A program made the position numbers and the translations under genes. This document shows, piece by piece, positions 14,497 to 22,444 of a DNA stretch of 24,435 bases. The notes below the pieces were generated by a model. It was not told the origin of the DNA. It was given only the letters and a program-made list of their open reading frames with translations, and ran no database searches. Location: NCBI GenBank assembly GCA_024256265.1, contig JACGUK010000016.1:1-24435 (forward strand), written 5' to 3'. The DNA comes from an archaeon (lineage in GTDB: Archaea > Thermoproteota > Nitrososphaeria > Nitrososphaerales > JACAEJ01). Every line of letters starts with the position of its first letter. Positions within the stretch are counted from its first letter, which is position 1.

Positions 14497-15279
14497 TTAT
14501 ATGTATCTCCCAAACCCTCCCCCTACATCTATAGATGCACCAGTTATGTAGCTACTCCTCTCAGATGCCAAGAATACTACAACATTGGCAACTTCCTCAG
14601 GCTCTCCCCATCGCCCTAATGGTATGTAATCTATGAACTTTTGCATGAATTGCTCAAAAGTCAATTCTTTACCTCTTTTCTTATGAATGTTTATCCATTG
14701 GGGAGTCTTAACGAATCCAATATTCACGCTATTCACAAGTATATTGTATTTGGCTAATTCATCAGATAATGCTTTTGTGAATGCTAAGCAAGAGCCTCTA
14801 TTCGTAGTAGTTGCCATGAATCCTGGTAAAGATTGTCTGCCAATTATTGCGTTTATGTTTATTATCCTTCCCCATCTTTGCTTCTTCATACATGGTATAG
14901 CCTCTCTAGAGCATCTAATCATGCTGAAGAGCTTAACTTTAATATCGTTCATCCAATCCTCATCGCTCAATTCATCAAAAGTGCCAGGCTGAGCCCTTCC
15001 AGCATTATTAACAAGTATATCGATTCTACCAAACCTTTCAATGATTAATTCAAAGAAATTTTTAACATCCTCATGCTCTGTAATGTCTGCAACCTTCCAA
15101 AATACTTCTACTCCTGTCTTTAATTCTATCTCATTTGCAGTTTCCTTTAATCCATCTTCTCCTCTTGCACATATAGCAAGCTTTACACCCTCTTGTGCTA
15201 ATCCTATAGCAATTGCCTTTCCTATGCCTTTGCTTGCTCCAGTGACTACAGCAACCTTCCCACGAAGACCTAATTCCAT
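14497..15279 (-). CDS. Short-chain dehydrogenase/reductase-fold protein lacking the catalytic residues
   Basis: From ATG 15279 the product has 260 residues, the usual classical-SDR length. The Rossmann fold is intact: TGASKGIG cofactor motif (13-20), ARGEDGL after strand 2 (Arg suggests NADP), NNAG (91-94), and near the end FLASERSSYITGASIDVGGG, typical of FabG-like SDRs. The catalytic tetrad is not. By alignment the Ser is A144 (INAIIG), the Tyr is T157, the Lys is R161 (in ATTTNRG) and the Asn looks like Lys. It probably binds NADP(H) without ordinary carbonyl reduction, or uses other chemistry. A TTG at 15318 could extend the frame by 13 codons, but a TTTAAAC box 25 nt before the ATG favours a leaderless mRNA from 15279. 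Confidence 0.8.
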   Translation of the reverse strand: MELGLRGKVAVVTGASKGIGKAIAIGLAQEGVKLAICARGEDGLKETANEIELKTGVEVFWKVADITEHEDVKNFFELIIERFGRIDILVNNAGRAQPGTFDELSDEDWMNDIKVKLFSMIRCSREAIPCMKKQRWGRIININAIIGRQSLPGFMATTTNRGSCLAFTKALSDELAKYNILVNSVNIGFVKTPQWINIHKKRGKELTFEQFMQKFIDYIPLGRWGEPEEVANVVVFLASERSSYITGASIDVGGGFGRYI

Positions 15280-15342
15280 ATCTTTTAATAATCCACAAAG
15301 GTTTAAATGAGTTTTCAAAAATTTATCTCAATAGGAACAATC

Positions 15343-15474
15343 ATGAATAAAGAGAGCATAGAAGAGAGACTTGCAAAGAAAGCAAAAGAGAGGGAGAAGG
15401 CTAAAAAGAGGAAGAGAGGACCTTATAGAAAGTCAGCACCCATCCCTAAGCCAAAGCCAAAAAAAGCATCTTAG
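15343..15474 (+). CDS. 43-residue highly basic protein
   Basis: The ATG at 15343 has AGGA about seven bases upstream and opens a 43-codon frame ending in TAG at 15472-15474, followed by a T-rich stretch. Almost half of the residues are Lys or Arg. An N-terminal charged helix (KESIEERLAKKAKEREKAKK) is followed by a Pro/Lys tail (KSAPIPKPKPKKAS). Composition and a clear ribosome binding site suggest a real small nucleic-acid- or ribosome-binding protein, but I recognise no family. It is divergent from the SDR and convergent with aspA. Confidence 0.6.
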   Translation: MNKESIEERLAKKAKEREKAKKRKRGPYRKSAPIPKPKPKKAS

Positions 15475-15485
15475 TATTTTTAACT

Positions 15486-16889
15486 TTACTTTACTTTTCT
15501 CTTGCCTGGCTCAGTCATAGCATAAGGATCAAGTATTTTATCAACAATATCTCTAGGAAGCAATTTTTTCTCTAATACAACCTCTCTTATGGTCTTTCCA
15601 GTGGCTATAGCCTCTTGAACTACTTTTGCAGTAGCATCAAATCCAATGTATGGGTTTAGCGCTAATGCTAATCCTGGGCTACGCTCTACCATTTCTCTAC
15701 ATCTCTTTTCATTAGCAGTAATCCCTAATACAAGCCTTTCAGTAAACACATGAATAGAATTCTTCAATATGTGCAAAGATTGTATCAAATTGAAAGCAAT
15801 GACAGGCATCATTACATTAAGCTCTAATTGCCCTGCTTGTGAAGCAAGAGTTATAGTCAAATCATTCCCTATGACCTGAAAGGCTACCATGTCCATAGCC
15901 TCTGCAATTACTGGATTAACTTTACCAGGCATTATGGATGATCCAGGCTGGACTGCAGGCAGATTTATCTCACCCAATCCAGTAACAGGACCAGAGCTCA
16001 TAAGCCTAACGTCATTAGCAATTTTAATCGTATCTGCTGCTAATGTTTTAAGGACATTCGACAATTCTACAAAATCGCTCATAGATTGAGTTACTGCTAT
16101 CAAGTTCTTGGCGCTACGAAGGTTGAAACCAGTGTAAACTCTTAATTTCTCTACAACCAATTTAACATACTCAAGACTTGCGTTCAAGCCTGTACCAACT
16201 GCTGTTGCTCCTATATTCAAATCTTCTAAAGCAATAGATGCCCTCTCTATCCTCCTAATGTTATCAGCAATTATAGAAGCGTATGCATCAAAAACTTGAC
16301 CTAAACGAATAGGTGCAGCATCCTCGAGATGAGTCCTTCCTGGCTTGATAATTTTATCGGACTCTATGGCTTTCTTCTTGAAAGCTTCCTCAAGATTTTT
16401 CATCTCAAGAATCAATTTTTGAATTAAAGAGAGGCAAACAATGCGCATTATAGTAGGAAATACATCATTAGTAGATTGAGCCATATTAACATGATCGTTA
16501 GGATGGACTATGCTATAATCCCCTTTTTTACCGTCTAATAGCTCTATAGCTCTATTGGCAAGAACCTCATTAGCATTCATATTGTGGGACGTTCCAGCTC
16601 CTGCTTGGAATACATCTACCAAGAATTGATCATGCCATTTACCATCTATGATCTCATCAGCAGCATTAATAATAGCTTTTGCAATCCTAGCATCTAAGTC
16701 TCCTATCATCATATTCGCTTCAGCACAAGCCTTCTTTACAATGGCAGTTGCTTTTATGAACTCTGGATGAGCTCTTATCCCGCTTATGGGAAAATTCTCT
16801 ATTGCTCTTAAAGTTTGAATACCGTAGTAGGCATCCTCTTGTATCTCCTTTTCGCCAAGATAATCCTTCTCTATCCTCTTCTTATTCAT
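15486..16889 (-). CDS. aspA: Aspartate ammonia-lyase
   Basis: The 467-residue enzyme belongs to the aspartase/fumarase superfamily and matches aspartase rather than fumarase: YYGIQTLRAIENFPISG (21-37), QAGAGTSHNMNANEV (95-109) and HPNDHVNMAQSTND (129-142). The superfamily signature GSSIMPGKVN (316-325) carries the catalytic serine of the flexible loop. The reaction is L-aspartate to fumarate plus ammonia. Fumarases share these blocks, so a fumarase role is not fully excluded. Length is normal. It starts 26 bases after the thyX stop on the same strand, probably in the same transcript. Confidence 0.88.
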   Translation of the reverse strand: MNKKRIEKDYLGEKEIQEDAYYGIQTLRAIENFPISGIRAHPEFIKATAIVKKACAEANMMIGDLDARIAKAIINAADEIIDGKWHDQFLVDVFQAGAGTSHNMNANEVLANRAIELLDGKKGDYSIVHPNDHVNMAQSTNDVFPTIMRIVCLSLIQKLILEMKNLEEAFKKKAIESDKIIKPGRTHLEDAAPIRLGQVFDAYASIIADNIRRIERASIALEDLNIGATAVGTGLNASLEYVKLVVEKLRVYTGFNLRSAKNLIAVTQSMSDFVELSNVLKTLAADTIKIANDVRLMSSGPVTGLGEINLPAVQPGSSIMPGKVNPVIAEAMDMVAFQVIGNDLTITLASQAGQLELNVMMPVIAFNLIQSLHILKNSIHVFTERLVLGITANEKRCREMVERSPGLALALNPYIGFDATAKVVQEAIATGKTIREVVLEKKLLPRDIVDKILDPYAMTEPGKRKVK

Positions 16890-16915
16890 GCATAAAGATC
16901 GAAACTATGTTGCGT

Positions 16916-17728
16916 TTAACCTTTTAGAACATAAGAAAGAACCTTATGAGACAAATCAAGTTTGCTCAAATCTATCTCCAACAAAGTTCCTTTGCCTGCT
17001 TTCTCAAAGCCTAATCTATAATCTAATAGCAACTCATCCAACTTAGTGCATCTTTCAACTGCAGATGAGTCTTTGTTTGCAGGGAAGTCAAAGGCTTTAA
17101 ATATAGTTGGGGCTATCAGCTTAGCCGATGCAAGCATTGCCCAGCACACATCTCTAATCTCCCACTGAGCTGCACTATCACATCTCTGGCTGAAGATATG
17201 CCTAAACTCTCTTGGATTTGCCGTTACGGTTATATTCGTTTTACATGCAGATGGTACTATGAACCTAGCATCTTCTTTATGAAGACCTTTTTCTGAATAG
17301 GCTTTATAAATTTGCTCGCTAATAGTCATGAGGTCATCATAACTAAGCTCGATTTTAGAACCATTCACTTCAACTTGAACCTTCTCATCTTTTATAGATG
17401 GAGGCTTAACAAACCAATCATCTTTTCCTATCCTTACATGCCTTTGGCTCTGCTGAGAGAAAGAAGCAATTCTATGCCTAACCAATTGATGAGTAAAAAC
17501 TCTAGAGACATTTTCTAAGCTATAAGTCAAAGAACCATGCTCCATTACATCATGATGCCCTAGCTGAAGAGCCTTCTCAAGCATCCTTTTTACATCAGCA
17601 TCGCTCAATAGATCTTTTCTAAGATAAAGCTCAGATGCCGAATATTCAGAGTAGCAAGACCTCATGGCTGAAGCGCATACCCTCTCAAGATCAGGTGTAT
17701 ATGAAATGAGAATTACTCTTGTTTCCAT
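16916..17728 (-). CDS. thyX: Flavin-dependent thymidylate synthase ThyX
   Basis: ThyX methylates dUMP to dTMP using methylene-tetrahydrofolate and FAD. The signature RHRX7S is present as RHRIASFSQQS (84-94) followed by QR. Upstream GHHDVMEH and downstream ARFIVPSACKTNITVTANPRE and FSQRCDSAAQWEIR are typical of the family. At 270 residues it is slightly longer than many (about 210-250). A GGT lies nine bases before the ATG. The 76-base gap to mrp contains AT-rich sequence that could hold a separate promoter. No thyA is seen in the window. Confidence 0.95.
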   Translation of the reverse strand: METRVILISYTPDLERVCASAMRSCYSEYSASELYLRKDLLSDADVKRMLEKALQLGHHDVMEHGSLTYSLENVSRVFTHQLVRHRIASFSQQSQRHVRIGKDDWFVKPPSIKDEKVQVEVNGSKIELSYDDLMTISEQIYKAYSEKGLHKEDARFIVPSACKTNITVTANPREFRHIFSQRCDSAAQWEIRDVCWAMLASAKLIAPTIFKAFDFPANKDSSAVERCTKLDELLLDYRLGFEKAGKGTLLEIDLSKLDLSHKVLSYVLKG

Positions 17729-17804
17729 ATTATTACTACCAACTCTAGCATTAATAAAAGAATTTAGACTTAAATCTTAACTCTAGTTTATGAGTTACAA
17801 AAAT

Positions 17805-18923
17805 TCATTGTTGTGACCAAGCTATAGGTAGCCTTGCGCTCGTTTTCTTGACTAGCTTTTCTATGCTCAATCTCAAAGCTCTTGTAATTTCTGTAAATGC
17901 CGGGTTTGAATAATCCTCAAGCTTCCCTTGATCTGATAGTGTAGAAATTTTAGGGTCTACAGGAATTTTGCCAAGAAATTGTATCCCAACATCTTTTGCA
18001 ACTTCAAATCCTTTTGAAGGTCCATAAAGCTCTACTTTCTCCCCACATTTAGGGCACTCTATATTACTCATGTTTTCTATAAGGCCAAGAATAGGGATGT
18101 TCATATGCCTAGCCATGTTCATGGCTTTTTTAACAACCATCACTGCAAGGTCTTGAGGAGAAGATACCACTATTACTCCGTCAAGGGGAATAGACTGAAA
18201 GACAGTTAGAGGCGCATCACTCGTACCAGGAGGAAGGTCCACTAATAGATAATGAAGGTCTCCCCAGTCAACATCTTGATAAAGTTGCCTTATTGCACCA
18301 CTGATGAGAGGCCCTCTCCATATTATTGGCGCTGTGGGATCATCGAGTATAAGGTTCATAGACATAACTTTTATTCCTAATTTCGTCAATATGGGGTTTA
18401 TTCCTAACTCGCCCTTTGTAGGTCTCTCATTTAAGCCAAATATCTTCGCTATGCTTGAACCAGTTATATCCGCATCTAATATGCCAACTTCATGCCCCTG
18501 CCTTCTCAGCTCTATAGCAAGCATTCCAGTCACAAAGGATTTTCCTACCCCTCCCTTTCCAGATACAATCGCAATTACATTCCTTATACTACCTTTCTCG
18601 AGCTTTTCTATCATCGGAACTACCCTTTTTGCTCCTCTTTTTTGCTGAATACTCTTTGAAAGAGCATCCAACTCTTCTTTTGTCATCGAAGTCAATTCTA
18701 CATCAACGGCTTGAACGCCTTTTATACTCATCAAAGCTTTCTCTACATCGCTCTTTATAGTATTGGCAAGGGGACAATTAGGCACTGTAAGCGCAATAGT
18801 GACATTGACTTTATTCTTATCTATCTCTATATTTCTTACCATGTTCAAATCTACTATATTGATGCCTATCTCTGGGTCTATCACTCTCTTTAATCTATCA
18901 ATTATTATCTCTTTATCTAACAT
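17805..18923 (-). CDS. mrp: Mrp/NBP35-type Fe-S cluster carrier ATPase with N-terminal MIP18 domain
   Basis: The 372-residue P-loop protein fuses a MIP18/DUF59 domain (about 1-90, with IDPEIGINIVDLNMV and Cys50) to an NBP35/ApbC ATPase. The deviant Walker A is SGKGGVGKS (121-129), switch-type motifs include DADITGSS and LLVDLPPGTSDAP, and a CPKC pair lies near residue 290, used in the family to bridge a 4Fe-4S cluster across a dimer. The role is to assemble and deliver Fe-S clusters. The nearest Shine-Dalgarno is AGGT about seven bases before the ATG. A good TATA box (TATAAAA) at 18987-18981 predicts a leader of about 35 nt. It heads the mrp-thyX-aspA cluster. Confidence 0.93.
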   Translation of the reverse strand: MLDKEIIIDRLKRVIDPEIGINIVDLNMVRNIEIDKNKVNVTIALTVPNCPLANTIKSDVEKALMSIKGVQAVDVELTSMTKEELDALSKSIQQKRGAKRVVPMIEKLEKGSIRNVIAIVSGKGGVGKSFVTGMLAIELRRQGHEVGILDADITGSSIAKIFGLNERPTKGELGINPILTKLGIKVMSMNLILDDPTAPIIWRGPLISGAIRQLYQDVDWGDLHYLLVDLPPGTSDAPLTVFQSIPLDGVIVVSSPQDLAVMVVKKAMNMARHMNIPILGLIENMSNIECPKCGEKVELYGPSKGFEVAKDVGIQFLGKIPVDPKISTLSDQGKLEDYSNPAFTEITRALRLSIEKLVKKTSARLPIAWSQQ

Positions 18924-18980
18924 AATGTTAACCTGCTTTTTTCTAAACTTCTTTATGATCGAACCTCCTTTTTGCCTTCT

Positions 18981-18987
18981 TTTATAC
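18981..18987 (-). promoter_or_regulatory. TATA box of mrp
   Basis: TATAAAA on the minus strand. Predicted initiation about 25 nt downstream leaves a leader of about 35 nt before the mrp ATG. A GGAGGT at 18970-18962 lies between the TATA box and the start and is not positioned for the mrp ATG. Confidence 0.5.
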
Positions 18988-19115
18988 CCTCTGCTTTAGT
19001 TGATTTTATGCTCATCATTAATAACAATTGTTATAACGATTATTTAAGCCGATCTAAAAAGCAGATAGTATCGATGATTAAGAGCTCGATAAAGATATCA
19101 AAAAGTTTAATTGAT

Positions 19116-19144
19116 TATTCTCTGAGATTATATTTCAGAGAATA
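19116..19144. promoter_or_regulatory. Perfect 10-bp inverted repeat over a TATA box (operator candidate)
   Basis: Left arm TATTCTCTGA (19116-19125) and right arm TCAGAGAATA (19135-19144) are perfect reverse complements around a nine-base spacer. The spacer carries a TATA-like TTATATT (19128-19134) 20-25 bases before the TTG start at 19153. A dimeric repressor bound here would block TBP. The binding protein is unknown. Confidence 0.6.
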
Positions 19145-19152
19145 GAACAACA

Positions 19153-19425
19153 TTGACAACGGAAGTAAGAATAAACCCAGGTGCATGTCAATCAAACGTG
19201 CTTATTAAAGCAAAGAAAACTGGGTCAAAGGTTAAAATAAACATCGAGTCGGATTGCTCCAAGGTTATGAAACTTTCTGAAAAAATAAAAGAGATGGATA
19301 GACTTGATGTCATAAGAAGAATGTCTAACAATATTGTGTATAAAGCTGCTTCTGAAGCAAATATGCATTCGGCATGCCCTGTCCCTTGTGCCATACTCAA
19401 ATCGTCGAAGCAGAGTTTGATTTAG
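19153..19425 (+). CDS. Small conserved Cys-rich protein (putative metal or redox site)
   Basis: The 90-residue protein has four cysteines and one histidine in the pattern of a conserved archaeal small-protein family. It has NPGACQS (C12), a strand ending SDC (C35), and near the C-terminus VYKAASEANMHSACPVPCAI with H72, C75 and C79, followed by LKSSK. Function is unknown; the cysteines could bind metal or an Fe-S cluster. The frame starts with TTG at 19153 without a Shine-Dalgarno, but a TATA-like box lies within the inverted repeat just upstream, so the mRNA is probably leaderless. It diverges from mrp and converges on the phospholipase-like gene. Confidence 0.75.
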   Translation: MTTEVRINPGACQSNVLIKAKKTGSKVKINIESDCSKVMKLSEKIKEMDRLDVIRRMSNNIVYKAASEANMHSACPVPCAILKSSKQSLI

Positions 19426-19517
19426 CGTTAAAAAAGATGTTAAAATATTGTTTGTAAAAGAGCGAGAAAAGTCTTAACTCAATTGAATTAAAATAAACTG
19501 ATGAACTCAATTCCATA

Positions 19518-20855
19518 TTAACGTCTTTTAGCGATAAGATAAACCAATAATCCAACCATGATTAGGCTGACGATAGCTACTAGAAAGAGAATTTTTATGT
19601 CCAATTTTTGAGGATTTACTTTAAAATATGCAGTCTGACTTGTAGCCCCTTCATAACTCGCTTTGACTGACCAATCCCCAGCGACGGTTGGGCTGAAAGT
19701 ATAACTATATGACCCTGTAGAGGTTGAATTTGCAATGTAGGTTAAAACTCTCCCATCAGGTTGAATAAAGGTCAGCGTTACTTGTACTGCATTAGAAGGA
19801 GAAGGTATTATCAAGCCACTAACTTCAAGTGAAGAGCCTAAAGTTAAAGTTAGTGTAGATAGGTTTATAGTAATTTCAGATTCTGTCTGAGCTGATTCAG
19901 CGACTTTATAGGCAGTGTAGAGTATTCGTGTCAAGTTTCCAACAGCAGCCTTAATATGGGAAAGAGTCTGTTGGTAGAGTTGCTGCGTATAACCCCTAGC
20001 CCCTAAGTATTTCAATTCAGAATTATAGTTGTTAACATAATCTGTAAGCATTTGAGCATAAGTTGAGCCTACTAAAACGTTCTCTCCAATAGGAGCATCG
20101 TAATACAGTACAGTTGTGCCATTATAACTATTCACCCATTCTGCGAGCTGAATAGTAATATCTTTTGGGCTTGTTACAATAGTGCTAACCTCAAAATCAT
20201 AAGATTCTAGGTCAGATATGAGTTGATCAAGAAAGGCCTTGTCTATCTGCCTCGATTCATAATTGTTATGATAAGTGCCAGAGCCTATGAGAACATTTGT
20301 ATGATCTTGCTTTGTGTAATCTGTATGCCCAAATTGAGTTAAATCAGAAAAGTAATGAGTTAGCAATCCAGCTGCATAGGCAGCTTTATGCTCATCTTCA
20401 GACCTTGTAGGTCTACCATTTTTTATCCAATTTGTTAAGTTTCCTACAATCCAATTATAGAGTTGCTGTACTCTATCAGGTGCTCCTCTCTCATCATGAG
20501 TTCCATAAGGATGAACATAATACATATGGTTACTCCAATCCCTAAAATATGAGTCGGGGTCATCTGTATAACCAAGCCAATTGTCTGAGCTCCTGTTGAA
20601 AGAATATTCATAATCTCCCCATTTTTGACCGTTTGAGTCAAGGTAGAAGTCTGTAATCCACTGAGTCATAGTCTCGTTATGATTCCTTAGTTTCTGATAA
20701 GCGATATCCGCTATGGCATCATGAATGCCATAATAGGGATAATCGATGCTTGAGTAAGAGCCATTTCCCCAGCCATAAACTTCTAAGTTAGGCATCATGG
20801 CGAAAAGGATTAGAAAAATGCATAGTACTTTTGTCGTATTCTTCAGAAGTCTCAT
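19518..20855 (-). CDS. Secreted zinc-dependent phospholipase C-like protein with C-terminal membrane anchor
   Basis: From ATG 20855 (445 residues) the protein has a signal peptide (basic start, hydrophobic 8-22) ending just before W29. The mature chain would then begin with Trp, as in bacterial zinc phospholipases C, where Trp1 is a metal ligand. GIHDAIADIA (H45) and AGLLTHYFSDLTQFGHTDY (H167, D171, H177) match the metal-binding helices of the PLC/S1-P1 nuclease fold. HMYYVHPYGTH adds more histidines. An Ig-like beta domain follows (about 330-410), then one membrane helix and AKRR. It is probably an outward-facing, anchored hydrolase; substrate unknown. An ATG seven codons earlier (20876) is possible, but a TATA-like ATATAT at 20886-20881 favours a near-leaderless start at 20855. 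Confidence 0.7.
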   Translation of the reverse strand: MRLLKNTTKVLCIFLILFAMMPNLEVYGWGNGSYSSIDYPYYGIHDAIADIAYQKLRNHNETMTQWITDFYLDSNGQKWGDYEYSFNRSSDNWLGYTDDPDSYFRDWSNHMYYVHPYGTHDERGAPDRVQQLYNWIVGNLTNWIKNGRPTRSEDEHKAAYAAGLLTHYFSDLTQFGHTDYTKQDHTNVLIGSGTYHNNYESRQIDKAFLDQLISDLESYDFEVSTIVTSPKDITIQLAEWVNSYNGTTVLYYDAPIGENVLVGSTYAQMLTDYVNNYNSELKYLGARGYTQQLYQQTLSHIKAAVGNLTRILYTAYKVAESAQTESEITINLSTLTLTLGSSLEVSGLIIPSPSNAVQVTLTFIQPDGRVLTYIANSTSTGSYSYTFSPTVAGDWSVKASYEGATSQTAYFKVNPQKLDIKILFLVAIVSLIMVGLLVYLIAKRR

Positions 20856-20947
20856 CCTAAATCTATAAGATAGCATAAAAATATATGGTTAACGAACCTT
20901 TATGAAGATGTTTAAAATGGATTAAAGCAAAGGAGAAGCGAATAAAA

Positions 20948-22147
20948 TTGGGGGAGCATAGAGTCCTCGTATCTTTTTCTGAGAACATTGATGCCTCTTC
21001 TAAAAACCTTCTTGCTAGGCAGATATCTACATTTTTGAGATTTTCAGGGTTAAATTTCTCTAATAAAGAAATGAAGAAAAGTATTATTCTGATAGATGCA
21101 GAAGACTCTATCAAGGTGGCTGAAGCTCTATCAAAGATGCCAGGAGTGGATTATACTGCAGTAGTAGAAACTACATCATCGAATTATGAAGAAGTTGTTG
21201 AATCTATAGTAAGGGCTGGGATGAAGCTGATCTATCCTGATGAGACCTTCGCCATAAGGGTTGATATAAAAGGTTCTTTACCCTATCTCAGCAGAGACAT
21301 AGAATTCGCAACTTGTGCAAGGATAATAGGAGAGCTAGGTGAAAAAAATGTGAGGCTAGACAAGAAGAACCCTTCAAAAGTAATCTATGCAAAGATAGAA
21401 GATGAGATAGCCTGCATGTTTTATTATAAATATGATGGAGCTGGGGGTATGCCTGTTGGATCACAGGGAAAAGCGTTATGCCTTTTATTAGGGGATAACA
21501 ATAGTTCTGTTGCAAGCTGGATGATGGCTAGGCAAGGCATCTTTCCTTACCTTCTCTTTTTTGACACTAGACCTTATGTTGATCACTCTTATGTGAAAAG
21601 AGTAATCACTATAGCCACTCTCCTTAGGGAGTTCTTACCCATTAGAAGATACAATCTTATTGCTTTAAAGATAGGTTTCATCATAGAAAGTTTAAAACAA
21701 ATCTGCTCTTCTGAAGTCTTGCCCTTTGTATTCAATAGAATGGTTATGAGAATTACATGCGCATATGCAGATAAAATTGGCATAAGCGCTATAGTTATTG
21801 GGGATAGCTTAGACAAAAGCAACCTTCAGACCCTTATAGATTATTTTGAGATATCTTCAAAATATAATAAGCAAATTTTATTTCCATTGATTGGGCTGAG
21901 CAAAAAAGAGATATTGGATTACTCAAAAAGGATTGGAATCTTTAAGTTCACAAAAGAAAGTGAGGGAGAATTGAAAATAATTTCAAGTAAACAAAATAGA
22001 AGAGCCATAATGGAGGCAGAGAGCAAGTTAGAAATAGATAGGCTTGTTGAAGAAGCCTTAAGTAAAGCTGTCTCAATAAATCTTAAGAATGGATTCGATG
22101 ATTTACATAAAATTCTGAACGATTACTTTTCTCGAGAGCTTGAATAG
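20948..22147 (+). CDS. ThiI-like protein with THUMP domain and degenerate PP-loop
   Basis: The 399 residues follow the ThiI order: an N-terminal ferredoxin-like region plus THUMP RNA-binding domain (about 1-160), then GAGGMPVGSQGKALCLL leading into the PP-loop ATPase. ThiI activates tRNA U8 for 4-thiouridine and in some organisms serves thiamine synthesis. The PP-loop, normally SGGxDS, reads LGDNNS (181-186), and the later GESLGQxxSQT motif is GDSLDKSNLQT. Both ATP-binding motifs are altered, so ordinary adenylation is doubtful, while PLIGLSKKEILDYSKRIG is preserved. The frame starts at TTG 20948 with GGAGAAG about nine bases upstream and a TTTAAAA at 20911-20917 as TATA box. It diverges from the phospholipase-like gene by about 90 bases. 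Confidence 0.8.
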   Translation: MGEHRVLVSFSENIDASSKNLLARQISTFLRFSGLNFSNKEMKKSIILIDAEDSIKVAEALSKMPGVDYTAVVETTSSNYEEVVESIVRAGMKLIYPDETFAIRVDIKGSLPYLSRDIEFATCARIIGELGEKNVRLDKKNPSKVIYAKIEDEIACMFYYKYDGAGGMPVGSQGKALCLLLGDNNSSVASWMMARQGIFPYLLFFDTRPYVDHSYVKRVITIATLLREFLPIRRYNLIALKIGFIIESLKQICSSEVLPFVFNRMVMRITCAYADKIGISAIVIGDSLDKSNLQTLIDYFEISSKYNKQILFPLIGLSKKEILDYSKRIGIFKFTKESEGELKIISSKQNRRAIMEAESKLEIDRLVEEALSKAVSINLKNGFDDLHKILNDYFSRELE

Positions 22148-22291
22148 TTCTTATAAAATTGTTATTATCTCGAAAAATAAAGATTCTCTCAATAGTATCT
22201 CATCAGAGCAGGATTAAAGATAGGCGAATGAGCATCTTGCAAAAAGTAGAAATTTCAAATCAAGGCTATCAAACAATTGCCTTTAATCAAG

Positions 22292-22299
22292 CTTATATG
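22292..22299 (+). promoter_or_regulatory. TATA-like box of the candidate sRNA
   Basis: CTTATATG is centred about 25-26 nt before 22321, the predicted 5' end of the C/D RNA, preceded by the purine-containing AATCAAG that could act as a BRE. Confidence 0.45.
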
Positions 22300-22320
22300 C
22301 TCTTTTAACTTTATATTACT

Positions 22321-22383
22321 ATGCGAGCAATGAGGAGACTAGCCCTAGCGATAGATGAGCTAGATCTTGAGTTCTGAGCTCGC
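22321..22383 (+). ncRNA. Candidate box C/D guide sRNA
   Basis: A terminal stem GCGAGC (22323-22328) / GCTCGC (22378-22383) encloses box C ATGAGGA (22330-22336) and box D CTGA (22374-22377). With a three-base bulge A-A-U (22329-22331) they form a complete kink-turn: two sheared G-A pairs, then G-U and G-C. The box C fifth base is G instead of U, which still pairs with the box D U. A box C'-like ATGAGCT lies at 22355-22361 with a weak D' GCGA at 22348-22351, leaving exactly 12 guide bases (22362-22373) before box D, the standard archaeal geometry. The guide predicts 2'-O-methylation within a target reading AACTCAAGATCT, at the C of AACTC; I could not identify the target. A hairpin CGCTT-TC-AAGCG (22381-22392) overlaps the 3' stem. 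Confidence 0.6.
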
Positions 22384-22444
22384 TTTCAAGCGCAAATGAG
22401 GTAATAAGTTCTAAAGCTCAAAAGAGAGTCTTCCTATACATTAA

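Noticed and set aside
22321..22377. 18-codon reading frame starting ATG at 22321 with a TATA box 25 nt upstream
   Set aside because: The stem, C/D boxes and kink-turn explain the sequence better; the frame is short and has no conserved look. A dual role cannot be excluded.
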